Below, piece after piece: positions 17,038 to 25,792 of a DNA stretch of 64,000 nt. Positions within the stretch are counted from its first letter, which is position 1; every line of letters starts with the position of its first letter. Source of the stretch: Saprospiraceae bacterium (lineage in GTDB: Bacteria; Bacteroidota; Bacteroidia; Chitinophagales; Saprospiraceae); NCBI GenBank assembly GCA_016719615.1, contig JADJYQ010000005.1, positions 271,001-335,000 on the forward strand, in the 5' to 3' direction. A model generated the notes under the pieces. That model saw only the letters and a program-made list of their open reading frames with translations. It was not told where the DNA came from and searched no databases. A program made the translations under genes and the position numbers.

Positions 17038-18432
17038 ATGAAAAAACTACTTTTATTTAAATGGCTTTTTGTGATGGCTATTTCGGTGATGGTCATCAGC
17101 TCCTGCCAAAAATCTGAAAACGAAGCAACCACCGGAACGGAACTCAGCACGTATGAAAGTGATGTATACCACGAGTGGACAAATGTTTTTTTAAACTTGG
17201 ACAGATATGCTTCCTTTTTCCGACCCGGTCCTGCACCCAGAGCTTTGGCCTACATGAATCTAAGTGCATATGAAGCTTGCCTGGGTGGATTACCTGAATA
17301 CCAGACTTTGCAATACAGACTTGGTATTCCGGATATGCCTGCCAGCCAAAACAATTTATATTGGCCTGCGGTCATCAATGCTTCTCATGCTTATTTGATG
17401 AATAAATTTTTTGAAACGGTGACCTTTAAAGATAAAGATGGCAACATTTTAAATAAACAAGAAATGTTAAACACCATACAAGCAAAGGAAAACGAACTAA
17501 AAGCATATTATCGCAGAGAAACTTCAGATCAGACCTTGCTTAATTCTGAAGCTCATGGCCAGGAGGTTGCGGCTGCCATTTGGCGATTTTCAATAAGCGA
17601 TGTCGTTGGGCATAATGCACACCTCAATCCATTTCCGGTTCCAGTTAGTGCAACAGGCTGCCAATGGATACCAACAGATCCGCTCACTGTTGCCGATAGA
17701 GGTCTGTATTCCCAGTGGGGACAGGTTCGCAGATTTGGATTGGATCGAGATGATCTGGATGCACTCATTGCACCTTTTAATTGTGATCCAGAGCCTAACT
17801 CAGCCATGTATCTTCAAGCGTATGAATGTTATACTTTGACCAATTTAGCCCGATTTGATCCCAGAGGTGAAAACGAACATATGGCAGAATTCTGGAGCGA
17901 CGACAGAGTGGGTTGGACTTTTAGTCCACCAGCCAGGTTAGTGGCAATTGCTGATCAGATCGTTCAAAAAGAAAATTTTGAGTTGGATAAAACTTGTGTT
18001 TTGTATGCACAAATCAGTATGGCATTGAACGATGCAGCGGTGATTGCTTGGTATAATAAATACAAATACAACATTGAAAGGCCCATTACTTATATTCATC
18101 GAAACATTGATGCTAAATTTTCGATACCCTGGTTAGGTTTTACGCCTCCATTTCCAGCTTATCCATCAGGTCATTCAACTTTTGCATTTTCAGGAGTTGG
18201 GATATTGGAAGCTTTTGTAGGTAGCTCTTATCCATTTACAGATAATTGTCATGCAAATCGGACGGATTTTAATGGAAGAGCCAGAAGTTATAATAGTTTG
18301 CGAGATCTGGCTAACGAAAATGCTTATAGCCGATTGCCACTAGGTGTACATTTTAGAATGGATTACGAAAGCGGAAACTTTTGTGGAATTTTAGCAGCAC
18401 GAAAAGTTCTGCTCTTGCCATGGAAAAACTAA
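17038..18432 (+). CDS. vanadium-dependent haloperoxidase-type / PAP2 superfamily lipoprotein
   Basis: The 464-residue protein has a lipoprotein signal (MKKLLLFKWL...VISSCQ, Cys near residue 23). Its C-terminal domain carries the three vanadate/phosphate-binding motifs of the vanadium haloperoxidase - acid phosphatase fold: K-x6-RP in KYKYNIERP near 341, PSGH in AYPSGHSTF near 376, and SR-x3-G-x-H in SRLPLGVHFRMD near 431. All key Lys, Arg, Ser-Gly-His and His residues are present. Secreted Bacteroidota members of this family are usually annotated as haloperoxidases, but phosphatase activity is equally possible from sequence. A strong terminator follows, and a TonB receptor gene lies downstream. 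Confidence 0.88.
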   Translation: MKKLLLFKWLFVMAISVMVISSCQKSENEATTGTELSTYESDVYHEWTNVFLNLDRYASFFRPGPAPRALAYMNLSAYEACLGGLPEYQTLQYRLGIPDMPASQNNLYWPAVINASHAYLMNKFFETVTFKDKDGNILNKQEMLNTIQAKENELKAYYRRETSDQTLLNSEAHGQEVAAAIWRFSISDVVGHNAHLNPFPVPVSATGCQWIPTDPLTVADRGLYSQWGQVRRFGLDRDDLDALIAPFNCDPEPNSAMYLQAYECYTLTNLARFDPRGENEHMAEFWSDDRVGWTFSPPARLVAIADQIVQKENFELDKTCVLYAQISMALNDAAVIAWYNKYKYNIERPITYIHRNIDAKFSIPWLGFTPPFPAYPSGHSTFAFSGVGILEAFVGSSYPFTDNCHANRTDFNGRARSYNSLRDLANENAYSRLPLGVHFRMDYESGNFCGILAARKVLLLPWKN

Positions 18433-18466
18433 GTGAATAGTTAATGAATTGCAAATCGTTCAAATG

Positions 18467-18498
18467 GTGGATTGCTCGCCCGGGCAGTCCACTTTTTT
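18467..18498 (+). terminator. rho-independent terminator after the haloperoxidase gene
   Basis: GTGGATTGC pairs with GCAGTCCAC (one G-T pair) around a GC-rich loop, followed directly by six T. The stem is at 18467-18492 and the T-run at 18493-18498. It separates the haloperoxidase transcript from the TonB receptor gene. Confidence 0.85.
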
Positions 18499-18677
18499 AT
18501 GAGTCGAATAATATGTGAACCCATAGTTTTACTATAAGAATTATTTGTAGAATTTATCCATTGTATAGGCTGCATTATCAATTATAATTTTATTAGCATA
18601 TTCTAATTTTTTTGATCAAAAAATAAGAATATTTTTACGCGTATGTGATAAAGTTTTTTAATCAATTTGAATGAAGT

Positions 18678-20891
18678 ATGGATTCTAAAATATTTTTAAA
18701 CTGGAGTTTATTGATTAGTTTAAGTTTGGTATCCAGGACGATTTGCTCACAGGACACTACGGCATTTAAAAACTTGGATACATTACTTAAAAGAGAACTG
18801 GGAATCATTACTATACAGGCTACATATCTTCAAAAAGAATTAGAAAGATTAAATCCCATACAGGGAACTTACATTTATTCCGGAAAAAAAAATGAGATTA
18901 TAAATCTTGCAAATAAATCATTTGCCATTTCTGAAAAGTATCCAAGACAAATTTTTTCGAAAGTGCCAGGTATTTTCGTTTATGATATGGATGGTACTGG
19001 AAATCAAATGAATGTTTCTACACGAGGTTTAGATCCGCACCGTTCCTGGGAATTTAATATTAGAAAAGATGGGATCATTACAAATTCTGATATGTATGGA
19101 TATCCAGCCAGTCATTACAATATTCCCTTAGAGGCCGTTGAAAGGATCGAATTAGTTCGGGGATCTGCATCCTTGCAATATGGAGCACAATTCGGAGGGA
19201 TGTTGAATTATATCAGTAAGCAAGCAGATACTTCTAAGAATTTCTCTTATGAAGGTATCCATTCTATGGGAAGTTATCATTTATTGAGCACATTCAACAG
19301 AGTGAGTGGCACTATCGGTAAGCTTAGGTATTCTGCATGGATGAACAGTAAATCAAATGAAGGTTATCGTAAAAATGGTGACTCAAAGTTTAACGCAGAA
19401 GCCATTTCTATATCATATTATCCAACGAATAATTTACATTTTATTGCAGAATGGACACATTCAAATTACATCATTCATCTTCCCGGACAACTTAACGACA
19501 GTATGTTTTATGCTGATCCAAGACAATCTACCAGGGCCAGAAATTATTATAATCCGGATATTCATGTTCCATCTTTTAAAGTGAATTGGGATATTAATCA
19601 AAACTCAAAAATCAGTTTTACTTCCTCAGCTATTTTGGGCTTTCGCAACAGTGTGATATTCGATAAACCTATTACTATAAGAGATACGATATCAACTAGT
19701 ACTTTGCAATATGCAAATAGACAAGTTGACATTGATGAATTCAATAGTTTTACGGCCGAGCTACGATGTTTACATTCCTACAAAGTATTTAATTCGGTAT
19801 GGAATTTAGCAACAGGTGTACAGTTTATAAAAAATAACTTGCACCGTCAGCAGTTAGGCAAAGGAACTACGGGACTTGATTTCGACTTATCACTCGTTGA
19901 AAGTGGATTTGGAAGAGATATGAATTTGAAATCTCAAAATATAGCAATTTTTATTGAGAATAAATTTAACCTGACATCACAGTTTTCTATGAATGCAGGC
20001 CTTCGTTATGAAAAAGGCCATTCAGATATGATTGGTAAAATCATATATTATCAGGATAGTTTATTGCCCAATACCATCACACATGATTTTCCACTATTGG
20101 GTTTCAATGTGGAGTATAATGTTTCCAAGCTGATTCAAATCTACGGTGGTTGGTCGCAAGCGTACAGACCGGTTATTTTTAAAGATATTATTCCAGGATC
20201 AACATTTGAATCTGTTGATAAAAATTTAAGAGACGCAAAGGGCGATAATGCGGATTTAGGAATCAGAGGTTCATATGGAATTTTTAAATGGGATGTTTCG
20301 TTTTTCCGATTGAGCTATAAAAATAAATTAGGTTTGATATTAAAGGAAGACCAGCATGGTTTATTGAATATTTATCGGACAAATATCGGAAATGCAATTA
20401 CGAATGGACTTGAGATGTATATCGAAATGACACCTGTTTATGAAAATGAGTTTTACCTGAGTTTTTTTACAGCGGCGGCATTTATGGATGCCAAATACAA
20501 AGATGCTACGATCAGAGTAGCAAACGAAAATCTATCTATTAATGGAAATAAAGTTGAAAGTGTCCCAGAATGGATCATCAGAAGTGGAGTACATTTGAAA
20601 TACAAAAAGTTTGGCGTGTCATTATTGCACAGTTATACAGCCGAAAGTTTTGCAGATCCTGCGAATACTCTTTTACCTGATCGGAACGGTGCTGTAGGTT
20701 TGGTTCCTGCCTATCATTTGATGGATGTTAATTTGGATTTCAGAATATCCAAACAATTAAAGTTTGTATTTAATATCAACAATTTTTTTGATAAACAGCA
20801 TTTTACCAAAAGGCCACAATTTTATCCCGGTCCCGGCATTTGGCCTTCTGATGGAAGAACTTTGTCGGGAAGCATCATCATAAATTTATAA
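18678..20891 (+). CDS. TonB-dependent receptor, FecA-like
   Basis: This 737-residue outer-membrane active transporter has a Sec signal peptide (MDSKIFLNWSLLISLSLVSR...CSQD), no carboxypeptidase-like N-terminal domain, and a plug at about 80-190: IFSKVPGIFVYDMDGTGNQ, VSTRGLDPHRSWEFNIRKDG, LEAVERIELVRGSASLQYG. A 22-strand barrel follows, ending in a receptor-type C-terminus (NINNFFDKQHFT, SDGRTLSGSIIINL). The plug is of the ferric-dicitrate/FecA subgroup, so an iron chelate or another small ligand is likely. No FecR/sigma pair is adjacent. It is convergent, with only 28 bp between the stops, with the minus-strand VKAI-repeat gene, which suggests but does not prove a shared role. Confidence 0.92.
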   Translation: MDSKIFLNWSLLISLSLVSRTICSQDTTAFKNLDTLLKRELGIITIQATYLQKELERLNPIQGTYIYSGKKNEIINLANKSFAISEKYPRQIFSKVPGIFVYDMDGTGNQMNVSTRGLDPHRSWEFNIRKDGIITNSDMYGYPASHYNIPLEAVERIELVRGSASLQYGAQFGGMLNYISKQADTSKNFSYEGIHSMGSYHLLSTFNRVSGTIGKLRYSAWMNSKSNEGYRKNGDSKFNAEAISISYYPTNNLHFIAEWTHSNYIIHLPGQLNDSMFYADPRQSTRARNYYNPDIHVPSFKVNWDINQNSKISFTSSAILGFRNSVIFDKPITIRDTISTSTLQYANRQVDIDEFNSFTAELRCLHSYKVFNSVWNLATGVQFIKNNLHRQQLGKGTTGLDFDLSLVESGFGRDMNLKSQNIAIFIENKFNLTSQFSMNAGLRYEKGHSDMIGKIIYYQDSLLPNTITHDFPLLGFNVEYNVSKLIQIYGGWSQAYRPVIFKDIIPGSTFESVDKNLRDAKGDNADLGIRGSYGIFKWDVSFFRLSYKNKLGLILKEDQHGLLNIYRTNIGNAITNGLEMYIEMTPVYENEFYLSFFTAAAFMDAKYKDATIRVANENLSINGNKVESVPEWIIRSGVHLKYKKFGVSLLHSYTAESFADPANTLLPDRNGAVGLVPAYHLMDVNLDFRISKQLKFVFNINNFFDKQHFTKRPQFYPGPGIWPSDGRTLSGSIIINL

Positions 20892-20919
20892 AATAGTCGC
20901 TACTATAGCAAATTATAAA

Positions 20920-21933
20920 TTAAGGTTGTTGTGGGAGGGCTTTAATATGTGCTTTATAAGCTACTCCATAAATCGCAGCTTTATCTTGTGCTATGATTCC
21001 TTTAACATCGTAAAAATTCCCTGTTGATGAGATGGCTTTTATGCCAAGTCGTGTTTCATCTTTTCCAATGGCTTTAATATGCATGATGTTTCCATCGCGT
21101 TGAATTCCTTTAACATCTAAAATTTCACCATCTGCATGGATTGCTTTAATGTCTAAGATTTCACCATTTTCTGCAATTGCCTTTACAGGAGCAAGCTTAT
21201 CGCTTGATTCCAGTATCTTAACTGCGAATAGTTTCTTACCTACAAAAGCTTTGATTTCCAACAAATGGTAATCTCCGCCAAGTGCAAATGCCTTAACCGG
21301 ATATTTAATTCCTTCTTTGTCGATAGCCTGAACTTTGTAACTTTTGCCATTCTGTGCAATGGCCTTCAGGTTCCAATAGGGATCATCCGAAATGGAAAGG
21401 ATTTGCGGCATGGCTTTAACATGGGCGTAATAACTTTGTTGATTCGAAATGCCTTCCTCTTTGGATTCCGAAAATTTGATGCCTTTGATATCGTGAAGAA
21501 TTCCGGTTGGAGAAATTGCTTTTACGGCATATTGAGTTTTATCGCCGTGTAACATTTTAATACTGATTACATTGCCTTTCATTTCAACTCCTTTGATATC
21601 GTATTTCACATGAATCGTCGAAACTGCTTTAATATCCAGCAGCGTTCCATCTGTATCAATGGCCTTCACAGGATACGGCGTTTGGCCACCTTTGATAATT
21701 TTTACCGGCAATTTATTTCCGTTTTTTATGGCTTTAACATCTAAAAATTGGGTATTATTTGATTCGACGAAAGCCTTAACATCGTATTTATTTCCGGCAG
21801 CGTCTATTGCTTTGACATCGATAAGATCTCCATTTGGCAGTACTGCTTTGACATTCCAGATTTCCTGGGCTTGTATATTTGTCTCAAATAAATTGAATAT
21901 GAATATCAACAGGATCCACTTTTTCATATGCAT
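20920..21933 (-). CDS. exported VKAI-repeat protein (intact paralog), function unknown
   Basis: I do not recognise the family. The 337-residue product has a Sec signal peptide (MHMKKWILLIFIFNLFE...AQ) and then consists almost only of about 24 tandem units with a 12-residue period and the consensus [VI]KA[IVF]xxxGxxxD (for example VKAIDAAGNKYD, VKAIAENGEILD, IKAIHADGEILD). There are two halves of about 160 residues. Each opens with Trp-Asn-x-Lys-Ala (EIWNVKAV and PYWNLKAI) and closes with an Ala-His-[VI]-Lys-Ala unit (AHVKAM and AHIKAL), so the protein is itself a duplication. Short units with one central strand and a Gly turn suggest an antiparallel beta meander or barrel with lysines in register. 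There is no lipobox and no T9SS domain, so the periplasm is likely. A paralog lies at 24789-25792, beyond the DUF3179 and AhpD-like genes. Confidence 0.85.
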   Translation of the reverse strand: MHMKKWILLIFIFNLFETNIQAQEIWNVKAVLPNGDLIDVKAIDAAGNKYDVKAFVESNNTQFLDVKAIKNGNKLPVKIIKGGQTPYPVKAIDTDGTLLDIKAVSTIHVKYDIKGVEMKGNVISIKMLHGDKTQYAVKAISPTGILHDIKGIKFSESKEEGISNQQSYYAHVKAMPQILSISDDPYWNLKAIAQNGKSYKVQAIDKEGIKYPVKAFALGGDYHLLEIKAFVGKKLFAVKILESSDKLAPVKAIAENGEILDIKAIHADGEILDVKGIQRDGNIMHIKAIGKDETRLGIKAISSTGNFYDVKGIIAQDKAAIYGVAYKAHIKALPQQP

Positions 21934-22313
21934 GCTTTAAGAGTTAGGTGATTATAATATCATATATTTCGTTGGTAAGGTATTACAAAATGTGAAATGA
22001 TTTGGTATTTTCATGAGACTTCATTCCGATTTTTTTACGGCGGGCTATTGCAGCTTTCATTATGTAGTGGATAGGCGCGCCTTAGATGAAATTTGAATTA
22101 AAATGGGGGAAAGGAGCTTGTCTTGTAGTTTCTGGAAGCAATCATCTTGTTTAATTTCTTTGAAAGGATTTAGGCTTCCACCTGTAATGAGGAAAATCCA
22201 ATATTATAATGTATATCATTCATAGAGTAGGATAATCATTATTCAGCGTTCTTAAATAACTTTCATCAAACGAAGTGAACTTCTGTCGCAAGACATTATT
22301 CACTTTGGAACGA

Positions 22314-22329
22314 ACAAACGTTTGTTTAC
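22314..22329. promoter_or_regulatory. palindrome GAACAAACGTTTGTTT at the end of the DUF3179 gene
   Basis: A near-perfect inverted repeat centred on AACGTT overlaps the last codons of the DUF3179 gene. It resembles the palindrome at 15957-15976. The 21934-22313 gap otherwise shows no gene and no clear promoter for the VKAI gene downstream. Confidence 0.3.
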
Positions 22330-23492
22330 TTTAAGTCCACTAAGGTTTCAGGATTAAAAAACCTCCAGCTGTGCCAATATTCCTGATAACAAGGTATACG
22401 ATTCAAATTCGATTTACCCGGCAAATGGGATTGACCCAATAGGTTATAAGTTTGATTTTGGCAATAAAGAGTGTCGTTTTTCCAAACTGGTAATGGCTCT
22501 CCGTTTTCAATTTGCAAGGCGGAAAAACTTTTTTTGTCCGAAGCCAATAAAACAACTAATTTAATTTTTCCTGTAGAATCATAGATCATACCATGTTTTG
22601 CCAGATAGTTCCAATCGTAAGCTTTTTTTAATTTACCAAGCTTTATTCCCAGAATCCAGGATTTTTCTTTCCAGGAGAGACGATCTCTTTTGGTGAGTTT
22701 ACCATAATATTTCCCAAATTCATAAGTTGACATACTATCATACTTTATTTGGAAAAAAGTATCCGGTTGCATAATTAGGCTATTAGGATATATCTCCAGC
22801 CATTTTTGCAAAGTCATTTGAGCTGATGGAAACTCTGGCAGGAATTGTCCTTTCATTTTACCGGCTACGGCTTCACCGTTGACCTGTCGCCACCAGGATT
22901 TTGAAGTTTGGTCTTCAAACATTGCATTGAAATGATCCATACCAACCAAACGAAATTGATCTTCCCGCCCATTGACAACAGGTTCGAAGACGCGTCCTGT
23001 TCTGCAAACAGTACAATAAGTTACCATGACTGGTTTTCCTCCAATGGTATCGCGTACCTGGTGATGATATCCTAAATATTGTATCGTGTAAGCTTTCGAC
23101 TCGTTTTGAAAGTTAATTCCTAAAATTAATCTTTGTAGATCCACTTTGCTTTTAGCTGCGTATTGAAATTCCAATGATTGAGGCTGCTGAAATAGCACAT
23201 CGGCAGACATTTTGAGATTGAACAAGTAAATTGTATATATCAACGCAAAGAGATTTATCAAGGTCAACCACTTTGAAGTTGCAAACGCAATTTTAAAATT
23301 TAGCAAAAGCAGGACTCCTAAAATGAAGCGAAAACTCCATCTGAAATAATGTAAGAAATAGGCGACGTCAAGAGAGTTTATTTCCTGACTACCGGGCATA
23401 GGCATAATAAAATAGACATGCAGGATTTCAAAGAGTATCCAACATAAGGCCACTGCGTGGAACAAATACTTCGATGAAGAATGATTGGCCAT
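22326..23492 (-). CDS. DUF3179 domain membrane protein
   Basis: The 388-residue protein has three N-terminal membrane helices (about 10-30, 48-66, 74-94) and then a DUF3179 domain. The domain shows MVTYCTVCRTGRVFEPVVNG (C160 and C163 as a CxxC pair), FEDQTSKSWWRQVNGEAVAG and WLEIYPNSLIM, the order known for that family. DUF3179 has no established function; the CxxC suggests redox or metal binding outside the cytoplasmic membrane. It starts 32 bp after the upstream AhpD-like gene, so the two are probably cotranscribed. Outside the domain the C-terminus has no recognised motif. Confidence 0.85.
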   Translation of the reverse strand: MANHSSSKYLFHAVALCWILFEILHVYFIMPMPGSQEINSLDVAYFLHYFRWSFRFILGVLLLLNFKIAFATSKWLTLINLFALIYTIYLFNLKMSADVLFQQPQSLEFQYAAKSKVDLQRLILGINFQNESKAYTIQYLGYHHQVRDTIGGKPVMVTYCTVCRTGRVFEPVVNGREDQFRLVGMDHFNAMFEDQTSKSWWRQVNGEAVAGKMKGQFLPEFPSAQMTLQKWLEIYPNSLIMQPDTFFQIKYDSMSTYEFGKYYGKLTKRDRLSWKEKSWILGIKLGKLKKAYDWNYLAKHGMIYDSTGKIKLVVLLASDKKSFSALQIENGEPLPVWKNDTLYCQNQTYNLLGQSHLPGKSNLNRIPCYQEYWHSWRFFNPETLVDLK

Positions 23493-23524
23493 TTTAAAAT
23501 CTAGTGTGCAATAAAATGGTGCAA

Positions 23525-24076
23525 TTATTTATAAAGATCAAAATGAGCATAACCTTCTTTAGCTCTCATTTCTGCTCTTTCAATATAGTACTGTCGATTA
23601 GGAACTGCTAAAGTGTTGAGCCCATCTACATATCGATTGCACATATTGAAAAAAGCTGCGATCAGAACGGTATCGTGAATTTCTCTATCTGAAGCTCCTT
23701 CGTTTTTTGCAATCGTAATTTGATCTCTCGATACTTCTTTTCCTCCTTTGGTTACACTTTCTGCTATGCTTAAAAGGGCCTTTATTTTCTGACCTAAGGG
23801 CATGTTTAAATAATTTTCTTTAACCTTATCAATAAAATCCATATCGCACTGCAAATAATATTGGGCGAGTGCACCATGAGCATTTTGACAAAAAAAACAA
23901 TCGTTTAAATACGAAACATAAGTGGCTATCAATTCCCGTTCACCGCGTGTTAAAGTGTTGTCATCATCTCGAAGTAGGAGTTCTGCCAATGCATTTAATG
24001 GAATTGCAGTTTCTGGTCTGAATTCCATGAGGGCACGGATGCCTGGTAATTCATTATTTAACTTATTGTAGGGCAT
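23525..24076 (-). CDS. AhpD-like carboxymuconolactone decarboxylase family protein (2)
   Basis: The 183-residue protein belongs to the AhpD/CMD superfamily, in the group often annotated as peroxidase-related. The signature is a Glu in LTRGERELIATYVSYL, then CFFC (C60, C63) and H67 in CFFCQNAHG: the CxxC-x3-His redox site of AhpD. The C-terminal half repeats the helical fold (IHDTVLIAAFFNMCNRYVDG). It is probably a cytoplasmic disulfide or peroxide reductase or a small-molecule oxidoreductase. It is paralogous to the gene 38 bp upstream; the two share the start pattern (LPGIRALMEFR against LPGITGLLEYR) and the ending NRYVDGL/NKYVDGL. Confidence 0.88.
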   Translation of the reverse strand: MPYNKLNNELPGIRALMEFRPETAIPLNALAELLLRDDDNTLTRGERELIATYVSYLNDCFFCQNAHGALAQYYLQCDMDFIDKVKENYLNMPLGQKIKALLSIAESVTKGGKEVSRDQITIAKNEGASDREIHDTVLIAAFFNMCNRYVDGLNTLAVPNRQYYIERAEMRAKEGYAHFDLYK

Positions 24077-24114
24077 AAATAAAATTGTGAATTTTTAAAT
24101 AGGGTATCAAATCA

Positions 24115-24687
24115 CTAGTCAAATTTCATTTCTTTCATTTTTTCATAAGCGGATGGAACCCTATGGTAACCATGATCTTTAATTTTTTCACCAAGTTTTT
24201 GATAGAATTCAGGATTGACTGGTGTATATGTTGAAAGTCCATCAACATATTTATTGTATAAACAGAAGAGCGCGGAAATCAGGACAGTATCATGTATTTC
24301 AAGGTCTGTTGCCGCTAATTCCTTTGCACGGAGGATGTCGCTTTCAGTTACCAATTTGCCATTTTGCTGCACTTTTTCTGCTATGACTAATAATGCTTTT
24401 AATTTAGGGCTGATAGGTGCTGTATTATAATTTTCGATGACTGCTGCACAGGTAAGGGATTCATCCAAAAGCGCATCAACAACTGCAGCATGTGCAGCGG
24501 TGCAAAATGTACATTTGTTTTTTGAAGATACGAATGTAGCTATGATTTCTCGTTCTGCCTTTGTTAATGAAGATGGACCACACATGAGTATTTCAGTAAG
24601 GTCCCGGATAGCTTGAGCCGTATCTTGCCTGTATTCAAGGAGGCCGGTAATCCCGGGTAAATGTTTTTCAAGTTCTATATAAGCCAT
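24115..24687 (-). CDS. AhpD-like carboxymuconolactone decarboxylase family protein (1)
   Basis: The 190-residue protein is the first of two adjacent AhpD-like paralogs. It carries Glu in LTKAEREIIATFVSSK and CTFC (C59, C62) with H66 in CTFCTAAHAA, so the full Glu-Cys-Cys-His site is kept. The second half, IHDTVLISALFCLYNKYVDG, is as in its neighbour. Two related, non-identical copies side by side suggest a heteromer or two substrates. The gene follows the broken VKAI paralog by 101 bp and precedes the second AhpD-like gene by 38 bp, so VKAI-2, AhpD-1, AhpD-2 and DUF3179 look like one transcription unit. Confidence 0.88.
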   Translation of the reverse strand: MAYIELEKHLPGITGLLEYRQDTAQAIRDLTEILMCGPSSLTKAEREIIATFVSSKNKCTFCTAAHAAVVDALLDESLTCAAVIENYNTAPISPKLKALLVIAEKVQQNGKLVTESDILRAKELAATDLEIHDTVLISALFCLYNKYVDGLSTYTPVNPEFYQKLGEKIKDHGYHRVPSAYEKMKEMKFD

Positions 24688-24788
24688 TGTCGAAATGTTT
24701 GATTAATATTCAAGCATGTTTAATTATTCAAATAAGTTCACACAAGTTCATTTTTTGTAGTTAATTTGACTCCAGGATTTTAATATAA

Positions 24789-25364
24789 TTACATCTCTTG
24801 AGGAAACGCCTTTACATGCGCTTTAAATAAAACACCATTCAAAGAACCGAGTTCGTCAGCCACTACAGCTTTTACATCATAAAAGTTACCCGATTGGGAA
24901 ATCGCTTTTATACCAAAAACATTTCCATTTTTAGCAATCGCTTTGATATGCATTATGTTGCCGTCGCGATGTGTGCCTTTGACATCCAATATACTTCCAT
25001 CTTCTTCAATGGCTTTGACGTCGAGTATTTCTCCTGCTTCAGTAATGGCTTTAACCGGTGCGAATTTTTCTTTTGAATCGAGTAGTTTAATTGCAATTTG
25101 TTTGTTGCCATCCATTGCTTTCACTTCAAGTATATGGAAATCGCCACCATTTGAAAAAGCTTTGATCTTGTATTTTGATCCGTTTTTTGCAAAAGCATGT
25201 AGTTTTAAACTTCTGCCACCAGGTTCAATAGCCCTTACATGCCATTGTCCTTCTGCTGTGCAAAGAACCTGAGGCATGGCTTTTACATGAGCATAGTAAG
25301 CTTGACCGTTGACTTTTCCTTCTTGTTTATGGTCAGAAAATTTGACTCCTTTGATATCATGCAC
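24789..25364 (-). CDS. exported VKAI-repeat protein, second paralog, C-terminal part
   Basis: These 191 residues continue the second VKAI protein after a frame break at 25375-25377. They contain the end of the first half (GQAYYAHVKAMPQ) and the whole second half (QWHVRAI, FAKNGSKYKIKAFS, VKAITEAGEILD, VKAIEEDGSILD, IKAIAKNGNVFG, ending FKAHVKAFPQEM). It aligns with the intact paralog at 20920-21933 unit for unit. The Met at 25364 is internal and not a start. Restoring one C to the CCC run (minus strand) gives one 334-residue protein, against 337 in the paralog. Confidence 0.82.
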   Translation of the reverse strand: MHDIKGVKFSDHKQEGKVNGQAYYAHVKAMPQVLCTAEGQWHVRAIEPGGRSLKLHAFAKNGSKYKIKAFSNGGDFHILEVKAMDGNKQIAIKLLDSKEKFAPVKAITEAGEILDVKAIEEDGSILDVKGTHRDGNIMHIKAIAKNGNVFGIKAISQSGNFYDVKAVVADELGSLNGVLFKAHVKAFPQEM

Positions 25365-25792
25365 AATGCCGTTAGGGAAATCGCTTTTACGCCGTATTGT
25401 TCTTTATTGCCAGCCAATGCTTTAATGCTAATCACATTACCCATTGCACTAACACCTTTAATATCATATTTGATATTGGTCTTGGAGAAACCCTTAATAT
25501 CATAGATTTTACCACTCATGTCTATTGCTTTTCCCGGGAATGGTTCTGAATCACCCATCAGGATCTTTATTGGAATTTGTTTTCCATCTTTGATGGCCTT
25601 TACATCCAGGAATTGTGTGTTTTTATTTTCGACATATGCTTTAACATCATATTTGTTGCCGACTTCATCAATCGCTTTTACATCTACCAGTATGCCATCC
25701 GGAAAAATGGCTTTTACATTCCAAATTTCCTGAGCGAAGTTGCAAGTGATCCATAACAGAGAAATTCCTAAAGTTGAAATGAGATTTTTCAT
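25283..25792 (-). CDS. exported VKAI-repeat protein, second paralog, N-terminal part (frameshifted)
   Basis: It starts with a signal peptide (MKNLISTLGISLLWITCNFAQ) followed by EIWNVKAIFPDG, the same opening as the paralog. Units of 12 residues follow: VKAIDEVGNKYD, VKAIKDGKQIP, IKGVSAMGNVIS. After GVKAIS the frame departs (LTALCMISKE) because the minus-strand run CCC at 25377-25375 is one C shorter than needed. With CCCC the reading is ISPNGIVHDIKGVKFSD, as in the paralog. The gene is therefore probably intact in the organism, and it looks like the first gene of the minus-strand unit. Confidence 0.82.
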   Translation of the reverse strand: MKNLISTLGISLLWITCNFAQEIWNVKAIFPDGILVDVKAIDEVGNKYDVKAYVENKNTQFLDVKAIKDGKQIPIKILMGDSEPFPGKAIDMSGKIYDIKGFSKTNIKYDIKGVSAMGNVISIKALAGNKEQYGVKAISLTALCMISKESNFLTINKKEKSTVKLTMLM

